Shown here piece after piece: positions 40,584-49,517 of a stretch of DNA of 64,000 nucleotides. Below the pieces are notes generated by a model. That model had not been told where the DNA came from. It ran no database searches and saw nothing but the letters and a program-made list of their open reading frames with translations. Position 1 is the stretch's first letter; each line of letters starts with the position of its first letter. Source of the DNA: Synechococcus elongatus PCC 11801 (GTDB lineage: Bacteria; Cyanobacteriota; Cyanobacteriia; Synechococcales; Synechococcaceae); contig NZ_CP030139.2 in assembly GCF_003846445.2 (NCBI RefSeq), positions 2,211,223-2,275,222 of the forward strand, read 5' to 3'. The translations under genes and the position numbers were made by a program.

Positions 40584-41069
40584 ATGAGTATCGTCTCGAA
40601 GTCCATCGTCAACGCTGACGCCGAGGCGCGTTACCTAAGCCCTGGCGAACTGGAACGCATCAAAACCTTCGTTGTCGGTGGCGATCGTCGTCTGCGGATT
40701 GCGCAGACCATTGCCGAGTCCCGCGAGCGGATCGTCAAGCAAGCTGGCAACCAGCTCTTCCAAAAGCGTCCTGACGTCGTTTCGCCCGGTGGCAATGCCT
40801 ACGGCGAAGATATGACGGCCACCTGTCTGCGCGACCTCGACTACTACCTGCGTCTTGTGACCTACGGTGTGGTCTCCGGTGACATCACCCCGATCGAAGA
40901 AATCGGTATCGTCGGTGTTCGCGAAATGTACAAGTCGCTCGGCACTCCCCTGGATGCCGTCGCTGAAGGCGTCCGTGAGCTGAAGTCGGCTGCAACCGCC
41001 CTCTTGACTGGTGAAGACGCAGACGAAGCAGGCGCTTACTTTGACTACGTGATTGGCGCTCTGAGCTAA
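40584..41069 (+). CDS. apcA: Allophycocyanin alpha subunit
   Basis: 161 residues. Cys81 in [12 protein letters not shown] carries phycocyanobilin. Forms the phycobilisome core trimers with ApcB. First gene of apcABC, 56 bp before apcB. Confidence 0.98.
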   Translation: MSIVSKSIVNADAEARYLSPGELERIKTFVVGGDRRLRIAQTIAESRERIVKQAGNQLFQKRPDVVSPGGNAYGEDMTATCLRDLDYYLRLVTYGVVSGDITPIEEIGIVGVREMYKSLGTPLDAVAEGVRELKSAATALLTGEDADEAGAYFDYVIGALS

Positions 41070-41125
41070 TTCGGTCTTTTAAGTTCCTTTGACTCGAACG
41101 CGACTTTTTCAAGGATTTTAGGAAG

Positions 41126-41611
41126 ATGCAAGACGCAATTACCGCTGTCATCAACGCCTCGGACGTCCAAGGTAAATACCTGGATAGCTCCGCTCTCGAT
41201 CGCCTCAAGAGCTACTTCCAAAGTGGCGAACTGCGCGTCCGCGCAGCTGCCACCATCAGCGCTAACTCGGCTCTGATCGTCAAAGAAGCGGTTGCTAAAT
41301 CGCTGCTCTACTCGGACATCACCCGTCCCGGTGGCAACATGTACACCACCCGTCGCTATGCTGCTTGCATCCGCGACTTGGAGTACTACCTCCGCTACGC
41401 CACCTACGCCATGTTGGCTGGTGACACCTCGATCTTGGATGAGCGCGTGCTGAATGGTCTGAAAGAGACCTACAACAGCCTGGGCGTGCCCATCGGTGCA
41501 ACCGTGCAAGCCATCCAAGCGATCAAAGAAGTCACCGCTAGCTTGGTGGGCCCCGACGCTGGTCGTGAAATGGGTGTCTACCTCGACTACATCAGCTCTG
41601 GCTTGAGCTAA
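41126..41611 (+). CDS. apcB: Allophycocyanin beta subunit
   Basis: 161 residues. Cys81 in [13 protein letters not shown] carries phycocyanobilin, and Asn71 in PGGNMYT is the site usually gamma-N-methylated in beta phycobiliproteins. Partner of ApcA in the core. Confidence 0.98.
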
Positions 41612-41627
41612 GCATCCAGCTGCTAAG

Positions 41628-41673
41628 TCTAGAGAAGGTTGTTTGCCTCCTAAAAGCTGCAGCCTTCTCTAGA
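41628..41673 (+). terminator. Attenuator or mRNA-stabilising hairpin between apcB and apcC
   Basis: TCTAGAGAAGG (41628-41638) and CCTTCTCTAGA (41663-41673) are perfectly complementary and extend to 13 pairs with a G-U pair, closing a 20-nt loop. No T-run follows, so it is more likely to stabilise an apcAB message or partly attenuate readthrough into apcC than to stop transcription fully. Confidence 0.65.
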
Positions 41674-41702
41674 ACGATTAAGGGAACCCGGGAGAAACAA
41701 CA

Positions 41703-41906
41703 ATGCGGATGTTCCGAATCACCGCTTGCTTGCCCAGCCCCAGCAAAATCCGGACTCAGCGCGAGCTGCAAAACACCTTCTTCACGAAGCTCGTTCCTTA
41801 CGATGCTTGGTTTAGAGAGCAGCAGCGCATCCAAAAGCTGGGTGGCAAGATCATCAAAGTTGAATTGGCGACTGGCCGTCCAAATACCAATACTGGACTG
41901 CTCTAG
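41703..41906 (+). CDS. apcC: Phycobilisome core linker LC7.8
   Basis: 67 residues, basic, CpcD-like linker domain (RMFRITACLPSPSKIRTQRE, then FFTKLVPYDAWFREQQRIQK). Caps core cylinders by binding in an allophycocyanin trimer. Third gene of apcABC, separated from apcB by the hairpin. Confidence 0.97.
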   Translation: MRMFRITACLPSPSKIRTQRELQNTFFTKLVPYDAWFREQQRIQKLGGKIIKVELATGRPNTNTGLL

Positions 41907-41933
41907 GTCTCAAAGATTATTGCAATCGAACCG

Positions 41934-41977
41934 ACTCTCGGTCTGACTCGTATAGTGAGTGTGCCGAGAGTTTTTTT
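41934..41977 (+). terminator. apcABC terminator
   Basis: ACTCTCGG (41934-41941) pairs with CCGAGAGT (41964-41971), with an inner ACTC/GAGT stem, followed by a run of seven T. It overlaps the longer frame upstream of the ftsW ATG. Confidence 0.85.
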
Positions 41978-41991
41978 ATGGCGATCGCCCG

Positions 41992-43176
41992 ATGAGCTTT
42001 GCGATACCTCAGTGGCTAAACCTAGCCCCGACGGCGACTTGGAATCGCACGGCACGGCTTTTGCACTGGCTGGTGTTTTTTTGGCTGGTCTGTGGCCTGT
42101 TGATTTTGCTTTCGGCCTCCTATGATCTTGCCCTCAATGAATCGGGCAATGGTTTTGCCTATCTGATTCGCCAGGGGGTCTGGCTAATTTTGGGACTTGT
42201 GGGGTTTCGATGGGCGATCGCGACCCCGATTCAGCGCTTTGGTCAGTGGGCTCCCATTGGCTTAGGACTTTGCCTGCTTGGTCTGATGCTGACACTCGTC
42301 GCAGGGACCACCATCAATGGGGCTAGCCGCTGGTTGATTGTGGGACCGCTACAAATTCAGCCTTCAGAGCTGATGAAGCCGTTCTTGATTTTGCAGAGTG
42401 CTGTCGTGTTTGGTAGCTGGTCGCGTCTGCGTTGGTCACAGCGGGGATTCTGGCTGGTGATCTTTCTGCTGATTCTTGGAATTATCCTCAAGCAGCCCAA
42501 CTTGAGTACGGCAACCCTGTGCGGCAGTTTGCTGTGGATCATTGCCCTCGCGGCGGGCTTACCGCTGTCTCAGCTCCTACTAACGGTGATGGCAGGAGGA
42601 CTGGTCGCGGGGCTCAGTATTTTGCGTAATCCTTATCAGCAGGAGCGGATTCTAGCTTTCCTTGATCCGTGGCACGATCCCCTCGATAAGAGCTATCAGT
42701 TGGTTCAGAGTTTGCTGGCGATCGGCTCAGGAGGTACCTGGGGAACAGGCTATGGTCTCTCGGTGCAAAAGCTCTCCTATCTCCCCATTCAGAACACCGA
42801 CTTCATCTTTTCGGTCTATGCCGAAGAGTTTGGACTGGTGGGCAGTCTGCTCTTTCTGCTCTTTCTCTGCTGCTTTGGCAGCGTGGGTTTTTGGGTTGCG
42901 CTGCGATCGCGGCGAACCTTGAACCAGCTGGTGGCGACGGGTTGCACAACTTTGCTGGTGCTGCAATCGCTGCTCAATATTGGGGTGGCCTCCGGTGCGC
43001 TGCCGACGACGGGACTACCGCTGCCGTTTGTTAGCTACGGCGGTAATGCGCTGCTGTCCAGTCTGTTTATTGCCGGCCTTTTAATTCGTGTGGCGCTGGA
43101 AATGGACGATGAGGCTCCTGAGAATCCTGTGCCCATCGCCTCCCTCAAAACGGTGCGGCGGCGATCGCCGGCCTAG
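41992..43176 (+). CDS. ftsW: FtsW/RodA-family SEDS peptidoglycan polymerase
   Basis: 394 residues from the ATG at 41992 (MSFAIPQW). The frame's GTG at 41959 lies inside the terminator stem and is unlikely. About ten membrane helices; the conserved NGASRWLIVGPLQIQPSELMK segment and the late TTGLPLPFVSYGG motif define the family. FtsW polymerises septal glycan; a RodA role cannot be excluded from the sequence alone. Confidence 0.93.
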   Translation: MSFAIPQWLNLAPTATWNRTARLLHWLVFFWLVCGLLILLSASYDLALNESGNGFAYLIRQGVWLILGLVGFRWAIATPIQRFGQWAPIGLGLCLLGLMLTLVAGTTINGASRWLIVGPLQIQPSELMKPFLILQSAVVFGSWSRLRWSQRGFWLVIFLLILGIILKQPNLSTATLCGSLLWIIALAAGLPLSQLLLTVMAGGLVAGLSILRNPYQQERILAFLDPWHDPLDKSYQLVQSLLAIGSGGTWGTGYGLSVQKLSYLPIQNTDFIFSVYAEEFGLVGSLLFLLFLCCFGSVGFWVALRSRRTLNQLVATGCTTLLVLQSLLNIGVASGALPTTGLPLPFVSYGGNALLSSLFIAGLLIRVALEMDDEAPENPVPIASLKTVRRRSPA

Positions 43177-43195
43177 ACCTCGATAAAATCGAGGC

Positions 43196-43954
43196 ATGTT
43201 CGACACTTTTGCCAGATGGTTCGAAGCGCTGGAGACACTGCTGTTCCAGCTCAGCCTCTGGGCTGACACCCTTGTCAATGGTCAGCTCCAGCATCCGGGA
43301 GTCCTGACCTTTGTAATTGTCTGGGTTGCAGGGCTAGCCACCAGCTTGACCCCCTGCACGCTTTCGATGCTGCCCGTCACCTTCGCCTATCTCGGTGGCT
43401 ATAGCGAAGGCGATCGCGCTCAAAGCTTGCGTCAATCAGGACTCTTTTGTCTGGGCTTAGCGACCACGTTGATGGCATTGGGTTTGAGCGCTGCGGTGCT
43501 GGGTCGCATCTATGGTCAGATTGGCTGGGGGCTGACCTTGGCTTCGGGCCTGATTGCGATCGTCATGGGACTCAACCTGTTAGGACTCCTGCCACTGCGA
43601 CTGCCCGGACTCAACACCACCAGCTGGCTCCAAGAAGAATGGCCGGTTGACCTGCGCGCCTATCTCTTGGGTCTGACTTTTGGCCTGGTGGCTTCGCCCT
43701 GTAGTACGCCTGTCTTAGCGACGCTGCTGGCTTGGGTTGCGGCCAGTGGACAAGTACGGCTTGGGGCTGCCCTGCTAGGAATCTATGCCCTTGGATCTGT
43801 GTTGCCCCTTCTCCTCGCGGGACTACTCGCGGCCTCGCTTCGCCAACTCTTGGCGCTGCGTCAGTGGTCAGCTTGGCTGACGCCGACCAGCGGCATTGTT
43901 TTGGTTGGTTTTGGTCTGATCACTCTGCTCCTTCGTCTGCCCATCCACGCATGA
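43196..43954 (+). CDS. ccdA: Thylakoid CcdA-like thiol-disulfide transporter
   Basis: 252 residues, six membrane helices. The two functional cysteines are in [10 protein letters not shown] and VASPCSTP. CcdA moves reducing power across the membrane for the apocytochrome c haem-site thiols in System II. Its stop overlaps the start of ccs1 (ATGA). Confidence 0.93.
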   Translation: MFDTFARWFEALETLLFQLSLWADTLVNGQLQHPGVLTFVIVWVAGLATSLTPCTLSMLPVTFAYLGGYSEGDRAQSLRQSGLFCLGLATTLMALGLSAAVLGRIYGQIGWGLTLASGLIAIVMGLNLLGLLPLRLPGLNTTSWLQEEWPVDLRAYLLGLTFGLVASPCSTPVLATLLAWVAASGQVRLGAALLGIYALGSVLPLLLAGLLAASLRQLLALRQWSAWLTPTSGIVLVGFGLITLLLRLPIHA

Positions 43955-45321
43955 CCTCTGATTCTCTTGTCTCGCCGTCACTTTCCGATCGCCTGCGGAG
44001 GGGGCAGCAAATTTTTTGGACTTGGCTGGCTGACCTGCGACTGGCGATCGTGCTGTTGTTGGGAATTGCGATCGCTAGTGCCAGTGGTACCGTGATCGAG
44101 CAAGGACAGAGTCTTGCTTTTTATCAGGAAAACTACCCTACTGATCCGGCCTTGTTTGGCTTCCTCTCGTGGCGCTGGATCCTGACGCTTGGCTTAGACC
44201 ATGTCTACCGGGCGGGTTGGTTCTTGGGTCTGCTGATTTTGTTTGGTGCCAGCCTGACTGCCTGCACCTTTCGCCGGCAATGGCCTGCCCTGCAGGCGGC
44301 TCAGCGCTGGCAGTTTTATCAAGAACCTCGGCAATTCAGCAAATTAGCCCTCAGTGCCAGTCTGCCTCAGGGCAAACTTGAAACCTTGGAACCACTGTTG
44401 CGTCAGCGCCGCTATCGTCTCTTCCGAGCCGACGACGCCCTCTACGCACGGCGGGGGTTAGCCGGTCGAGTTGGACCGATTTTGGTGCATGCAGGAATGC
44501 TCGTGGTCTTGGGTGGTGCAATTTGGGGCTCACTTGGGGGCTTCTTTGCCCAAGAGATGGTTCCCAGCGGTGAGACGTTTCAAGTACGGAATGTGATTGA
44601 TGCGGGGCCGTGGAGCAGTAGTCGCATTCCTCAAGACTGGTCTGTGAAGGTCAACCGCTTTTGGATTGACTATGCGCCTGACGGCCGTATCGATCAGTTT
44701 TACTCCGATCTCTCGGTGGTTGATCGGGACGGGCAAGAGCAAGACCGACAGACAATCCACGTTAACCAACCGCTGCGCTACGGGGGACTGACCTTCTATC
44801 AGGCTGACTGGGCGATCGCCGCTGCCCAAGTACGACTCAATAACAGTCCCGTCCTCCAACTCCCCATGGCTCGTCTTCCGGCAACAGGGCGGATTTGGGG
44901 CACCTTTGTTCCGACCAAGCCAGACCTTAGCAGTGGCGTTTCACTCATTGCCAAGGATCTCCAAGGAACGGCTGTAGTCTACGGCAATGACGGCGAACCC
45001 CTGGCAACCCTGCGGAAAGGCATGGCAGTGGAGGTAGATGGTGTCCGGCTCAGCTTGGTGGATCTGGTTGGTAGTACGGGTCTGCAAATCAAGTCCGATC
45101 CGGGTATCCCTTGGGTCTACGCTGGCTTCCTGTTCGTGATGGTGGGCGTGGTTTGTAGCTACATCTCCCACGCCCAAGTCTGGGCCTTACAACAGGACGG
45201 TCAACTATATATCGGTGGTCGCAGCAATCGCGCTCTGGTTGCCTTTGAACAAGAGATGCTGGAAGTACTTGCTCAGCTGGATGCTCAAAGTCAGCACTCG
45301 ACAGAATCCGCGATCGCCTGA
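43951..45321 (+). CDS. ccs1: Cytochrome c biogenesis protein Ccs1 (ResB)
   Basis: 456 residues from the ATG at 43951; the longer frame from 43732 runs through ccdA in another phase. Membrane helices near 30-50, 90-115 and 155-175 and one near the C-terminus enclose a large lumenal ResB domain ([15 protein letters not shown]). Works with CcsA in haem delivery and ligation to c-type cytochromes. Directly coupled to ccdA. Confidence 0.95.
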   Translation: MTSDSLVSPSLSDRLRRGQQIFWTWLADLRLAIVLLLGIAIASASGTVIEQGQSLAFYQENYPTDPALFGFLSWRWILTLGLDHVYRAGWFLGLLILFGASLTACTFRRQWPALQAAQRWQFYQEPRQFSKLALSASLPQGKLETLEPLLRQRRYRLFRADDALYARRGLAGRVGPILVHAGMLVVLGGAIWGSLGGFFAQEMVPSGETFQVRNVIDAGPWSSSRIPQDWSVKVNRFWIDYAPDGRIDQFYSDLSVVDRDGQEQDRQTIHVNQPLRYGGLTFYQADWAIAAAQVRLNNSPVLQLPMARLPATGRIWGTFVPTKPDLSSGVSLIAKDLQGTAVVYGNDGEPLATLRKGMAVEVDGVRLSLVDLVGSTGLQIKSDPGIPWVYAGFLFVMVGVVCSYISHAQVWALQQDGQLYIGGRSNRALVAFEQEMLEVLAQLDAQSQHSTESAIA

Positions 45322-45413
45322 CGTTTCGTAACAGGTTGCTGGTCTGGACTGGCTTTGACCCAATTCTGCGATCGCGGCTGAATTAAAATGTAGACAGCGA
45401 ATTTTCGGCCGCT

Positions 45414-45427
45414 GTAGCAGTAACTAC
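45414..45427 (+). promoter_or_regulatory. NtcA box upstream of glnB
   Basis: GTAGCAGTAACTAC fits the NtcA consensus GTA-N8-TAC. A possible -10 element, TACCAA, lies about 23 nt downstream, as expected of an NtcA-activated promoter. The glnB start follows at 45516. Confidence 0.75.
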
Positions 45428-45467
45428 AACTGTGGTCTAGTCAGCGGTGTTACCAAAGAGTCGCTGA

Positions 45468-45854
<387 letters not shown>

Positions 45855-45917
45855 TCAGCGTTTACGACAACAGGTTTGTCGCGAGAGTCACCCTCGACCC
45901 GCGATCGCAAGACCTAG

Positions 45918-45979
45918 ACAAAAGAGTTCAGTTGCTTTGAGGTCAGCCAAGCTGACACGCGACAACTGGGCTCTTTTGT
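45918..45979. terminator. Bidirectional terminator between glnB and galE
   Basis: A 17-bp stem (45918-45934 with 45963-45979, including two G-U pairs) encloses a second hairpin, GTCAGC-CAA-GCTGAC (45942-45956). The outer stem has an A-rich left arm and a T-rich right arm. It separates convergent genes. Confidence 0.75.
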
Positions 45980-45995
45980 TATTCCGGGCTTCTTG

Positions 45996-46997
45996 TTAGG
46001 GGCGATCGCTACGCTGTTGCCACTGCCAAGCATGTTGAATCATCGTTTCTAGACTCGGGAATTGTGGCTCCCAGCTAAGGATCTGGCGAGCTTTCTCTCC
46101 GCTACCGACAAGAGCGATCGCATCACCGGGGCGGCGATCGCCAAATTGCACCGGAATCAATCGCTGGGTAACCCGCTCAGCGGTGGCAATCACTTCCTTG
46201 ACTGAGAAGCCATTGCCATTGCCCAAGTTGAAAGCAGTCGTTGCGCCACCGTCTGCCAAGTAAGTCAGGCCACGCACATGGGCATCCGCCAAGTCGCAGA
46301 CGTGGATGTAGTCACGAATGCAGGTGCCGTCCGGCGTTGGGTAATCCGTGCCGTAGACCTGAATACTGGGGCGTTGGCCTGCGGCCGCTTGAAGAACTAA
46401 AGGAATCAAATGGGTCTCAGGATCATGAGCCTCACCTAAGTCCCCCTGTGGGTCAGCACCGGCGGCATTGAAGTAGCGAAAGATCACTGATCGCAGCCCA
46501 TAGGCAGCCTGAAAATCCTGCAGAAACTGCTCCACCATCCACTTGCTGCGACCGTAGGGGTTGATTGGCGCTTGGGGATGATCTTCGGGAATCGGAATCA
46601 CTTGCGGGAGTCCGTAGGTGGCGCAGGTTGAGGAAAAGACAAGCTGCTGACAGCCTGCCGCCACCATCGCTTGCAGCAGGGTCAGGCTGCCGCTGACATT
46701 GTTGGCATAGAAATTACCGGGATCGCGTACTGATTCCCCCACTTCGATCGAGGCGGCAAAGTGGATGACTGCCTCAATCGGATGCTCAGCAAAGAGGCGA
46801 TCAAGTAAAGCGCAATCGCGCGTATCCCCCACGATCAGGGGCACTTGCAGCACATCTGCAGCGATCGCCCGATGCCCATTGCTGAGGTTGTCGAGCACGA
46901 TCGGCTGGTAGCCCTGAGCTTGTAGTGCCCGCACTGTGTGGGAGCCGATGTAGCCTGCACCGCCCGTTACCAGAATGGTTGCCCCAGTTGCTGCCAC
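45996..46997 (-). CDS. galE: UDP-glucose 4-epimerase
   Basis: 333 residues, GTG start. NAD-binding GGAGYIGSH (about 12-20) and the catalytic YGRSK (Tyr and Lys). Interconverts UDP-glucose and UDP-galactose for glycolipid and polysaccharide synthesis. Convergent with glnB. Confidence 0.94.
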   Translation of the reverse strand: MAATGATILVTGGAGYIGSHTVRALQAQGYQPIVLDNLSNGHRAIAADVLQVPLIVGDTRDCALLDRLFAEHPIEAVIHFAASIEVGESVRDPGNFYANNVSGSLTLLQAMVAAGCQQLVFSSTCATYGLPQVIPIPEDHPQAPINPYGRSKWMVEQFLQDFQAAYGLRSVIFRYFNAAGADPQGDLGEAHDPETHLIPLVLQAAAGQRPSIQVYGTDYPTPDGTCIRDYIHVCDLADAHVRGLTYLADGGATTAFNLGNGNGFSVKEVIATAERVTQRLIPVQFGDRRPGDAIALVGSGEKARQILSWEPQFPSLETMIQHAWQWQQRSDRP

Positions 46998-47027
46998 AGC
47001 TTGCCCTAAATTGCCTACTGTCGAGGA

Positions 47028-47846
47028 TTATCCGGCACGCAGTGCGGCGATCGCCTCAGTCGTGAGGGTATCAATCGCGGAATGATCGCCCACCCAGCTG
47101 GTTTCAGTTTCACTCAGCCAGAGCAAATATTCGATATTGCCCGCTGGTCCCAATAGCGGTGACCACGTCAGTCCCTGACCTTGCCAGCCCAACTCCTGAG
47201 CCGACTCCAAGACTTGAGCGATCGCCGTCACATGGTCTTTGCGATCGCGCACCACACCACCCTTGCCGACTTTCTCGCGCCCGACTTCAAACTGAGGCTT
47301 CACCAGCAGGATTAGTTCGCGGGGCGATCGCAATAGCTGCGCGATTGTGGGCAGAACCTTGGTCAAAGAAATGAATGAGAGGTCAGCTACCGCAAGATCC
47401 GGCCAGGTATCTTCAGCAGCGTATAAGTCTGTTGGCTGGAGATTGCGAATATTGGTGCGTTCCCTCAGCACAACTCGCGGATCGGTGCGAATTTTCCAAT
47501 CCACTTGCCCATAACCAACATCGACGCCGTAGACCTTGCTGGCACCAGCTTGCAGCAGGCAATCAGTGAAGCCACCGGTGGAAATACCTGCGTCCAGGCA
47601 GATGCGATCGCTGAGAGCGATCGGGAACGTGGCTAGAGCCTTTGCTAGCTTCTCTCCCCCCCGAGAGACGAAAGGTGGCTTTGCCGCAACTTCAATCACG
47701 GCATCTTCAGCAACCAAGCTACCGGGCTTATCGACAACAGTTTGGGCAACGCGCACTTCGCCAGCCCGAATCAGCCGCTGGGCCTGCTGGCGTGAAGGAC
47801 AGAGGCCGCGATCGACGAGTAGGGCATCTAAACGGTGCTTGGCCAC
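47028..47846 (-). CDS. tlyA: TlyA-family rRNA 2'-O-methyltransferase
   Basis: 272 residues from a GTG at 47846 (reading VAKHRLDALLVDRGL), which fits the family N-terminus; a TTG at 47873 would add nine residues. An S4 RNA-binding domain (about 1-60) is followed by an FtsJ-like methyltransferase domain (CLDAGISTGGFTDCLLQ). Homologues 2'-O-methylate cytidines in 16S and 23S rRNA; 'hemolysin' is a historic name. Confidence 0.9.
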   Translation of the reverse strand: MAKHRLDALLVDRGLCPSRQQAQRLIRAGEVRVAQTVVDKPGSLVAEDAVIEVAAKPPFVSRGGEKLAKALATFPIALSDRICLDAGISTGGFTDCLLQAGASKVYGVDVGYGQVDWKIRTDPRVVLRERTNIRNLQPTDLYAAEDTWPDLAVADLSFISLTKVLPTIAQLLRSPRELILLVKPQFEVGREKVGKGGVVRDRKDHVTAIAQVLESAQELGWQGQGLTWSPLLGPAGNIEYLLWLSETETSWVGDHSAIDTLTTEAIAALRAG

Positions 47847-47909
47847 AAATTTCGGAGGGAGTACATGCCCCAATTATCGGAGCTGTCTCCCTCCAACCAA
47901 AGAACTGAT

Positions 47910-48365
47910 TTAGTAACAGCCCAATACTGTGAGGATGTAGCTGGAGCCCACGGCATCGATGCCACCCAAATTGACGTTGACTTGAAAGGGCTGGCTGTCG
48001 CGTCGGGGAAGACCGGTCAGCTCCTTGGAAAGATTGCTGGGTAAATACAGGCTGCCGCTAAAACTTTGGTCAACGGTACCGTTGCTGTACTTGAGATTGA
48101 GGCCTGCCTGATAGGTGGTGTTGCCGCTGGTGGACTGCACTCTTGCAACGTAACGTCGAAAAGTTGCATCGGCTGGAACGGCAAAGTCTGTATTCCAGTT
48201 ATCCCGAAAGAAAGGACCTGCGCCTCCCGGCGTTACTGTTTTCGTCACCGATGTGCCGCTGCCACCCACGACCTGGAGGGGTGTGCAGTTGGCTTGAGCT
48301 AATAGTGCAGGCGAACTAGGGAGCGTACTGGGGAATAACAAAGCCAGAAGCAGGGCGGTCGACAT
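47910..48365 (-). CDS. Secreted two-cysteine protein, copy A
   Basis: 151 residues from the ATG at 48365, which has a GAGGAA ribosome-binding site; a GTG at 48380 is less likely. A signal peptide ends about residue 28 (SSPALLAQA). The mature part has exactly two cysteines, one near its start (ANCTP) and one at the penultimate position (LGCY), so the ends may be joined by a disulfide. Predicted beta-rich and Gly/Ser/Thr-rich. It is a close paralogue of the next leftward gene. Family not recognised. Confidence 0.75.
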   Translation of the reverse strand: MSTALLLALLFPSTLPSSPALLAQANCTPLQVVGGSGTSVTKTVTPGGAGPFFRDNWNTDFAVPADATFRRYVARVQSTSGNTTYQAGLNLKYSNGTVDQSFSGSLYLPSNLSKELTGLPRRDSQPFQVNVNLGGIDAVGSSYILTVLGCY

Positions 48366-48527
48366 GGAGCTATTCCTCACACAGGGAGCCTTGACCCCTA
48401 ATTTAGAAGGCTAGTCCACCTAGTGGGTAAGGCCGTGGATCAGTCTGAAAACCGCTACCGCGATCGCCAGGCTGAGGGAAAGTGTCTAACGAAGTTGGTA
48501 GCGCTGCTTTCCCTCAGTGCCGGGAAC

Positions 48528-48983
48528 TCAGAAACAGCCTGCGACGGTCAAGCTATAGGTGGAGCCGACGGCCCTCAGCCCTCCGAGATTGACGTTGATT
48601 TGAAACGGCTGGCTATCGCGTCTGGGCAGCCCAACTAATTCCTTAGAACCATTTCTCGGGAGATAGAAGCTGCCATTGAAGGTCTGATCAAACGTGCCGT
48701 TGCTGTACTTGAGATTGAGGCTGGCTTGATAGGTCGTATTGCCACTGAGGGATCGAATCGTTGCAACGTAGCGGCGGAAGTTGGCATCCGTGGGCACGGC
48801 AAAGTCTGTATCCCAGTTGTCCCGAAAGAAAGGACCTACTCCGCCAGGTGTGACTGTTTTAGTGACTGATGTACCGCTGCCGCCCACGACTGGGAGTGGT
48901 GTGCAATTAGCTCGGGTAAGCAGCATGGCGGGCGAACTAGACAAGGTGGGGAGTAAGAGAGCCAAAACCAAGGCAGTTGACAT
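48528..48983 (-). CDS. Secreted two-cysteine protein, copy B (tandem paralogue)
   Basis: 151 residues from the ATG at 48983 (a TTG at 48998 is the alternative). Colinear with copy A over its whole length, with roughly three-quarters or more of mature residues identical; for example, GGSGTSVTKTVTPGG occurs in both. The same two cysteines (ANCTP and AGCF) are kept. A tandem duplication retained with substitutions suggests both are functional. Confidence 0.75.
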   Translation of the reverse strand: MSTALVLALLLPTLSSSPAMLLTRANCTPLPVVGGSGTSVTKTVTPGGVGPFFRDNWDTDFAVPTDANFRRYVATIRSLSGNTTYQASLNLKYSNGTFDQTFNGSFYLPRNGSKELVGLPRRDSQPFQINVNLGGLRAVGSTYSLTVAGCF

Positions 48984-49268
48984 CAGGCCACTTCTCAAAG
49001 GGGTTGCTGTGCACTTAATTTAAAGTCGCTAATGGACCGATTGGGAGCAGGGAGCATTTGGGTCCGGAAATCTCTACCGCGATCGCTCTCGCCCAGCAAC
49101 GTTCAACAGTGAGAGGATTACGAAATGCAAGGGACAAGCTTAGGAAATTCTGCGGGAGAGTAGCCATCCATGCTCTCGCTGGCAAAATACGAAGCAAGTT
49201 TCTTGTGGCCAGAGAATAAAAACCAGCTCTGGCGCTGTCCCGGTCCTAGCTTCAGTGAGGAGGATCCC

Positions 49269-49460
49269 ATGGAGCAAGCGTTCGGTAACTGCTACGAAAT
49301 CTTTGGGCGCCAACTGGTTCGCCTCAAAGATCAGCCTGAAGACATGCCCGACTTTGTCTTGGAATACTGCCATGGCGATCGCTGCTGGGTGCGACAGCAA
49401 GCCTGGGGCAGAACCATTAATCTCGGGATTCAGCGATCGCAGATCATCGGTTTGGATTAG
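49269..49460 (+). CDS. Small hypothetical protein upstream of purB
   Basis: 63 residues from the ATG at 49269, chosen because GAGGAGG lies 6-8 nt upstream. An ATG at 49170 would extend it to 96 residues without a good site. Contains FVLEYCHGDRCWVRQQAWG and two cysteines. I do not recognise the family. It precedes purB by 57 bp. Confidence 0.6.
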   Translation: MEQAFGNCYEIFGRQLVRLKDQPEDMPDFVLEYCHGDRCWVRQQAWGRTINLGIQRSQIIGLD

Positions 49461-49517
49461 CGCAAGGCGATCGGGCAAAGCCGTAAGATAGGAAAGCTGT
49501 ATCCGTCGACACCAGCC

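Noticed and set aside
43732-43950. N-terminal extension of the ccs1 frame
   Set aside because: Runs through ccdA in another phase and has low-complexity, non-conserved sequence; the ATG at 43951 fits the family.
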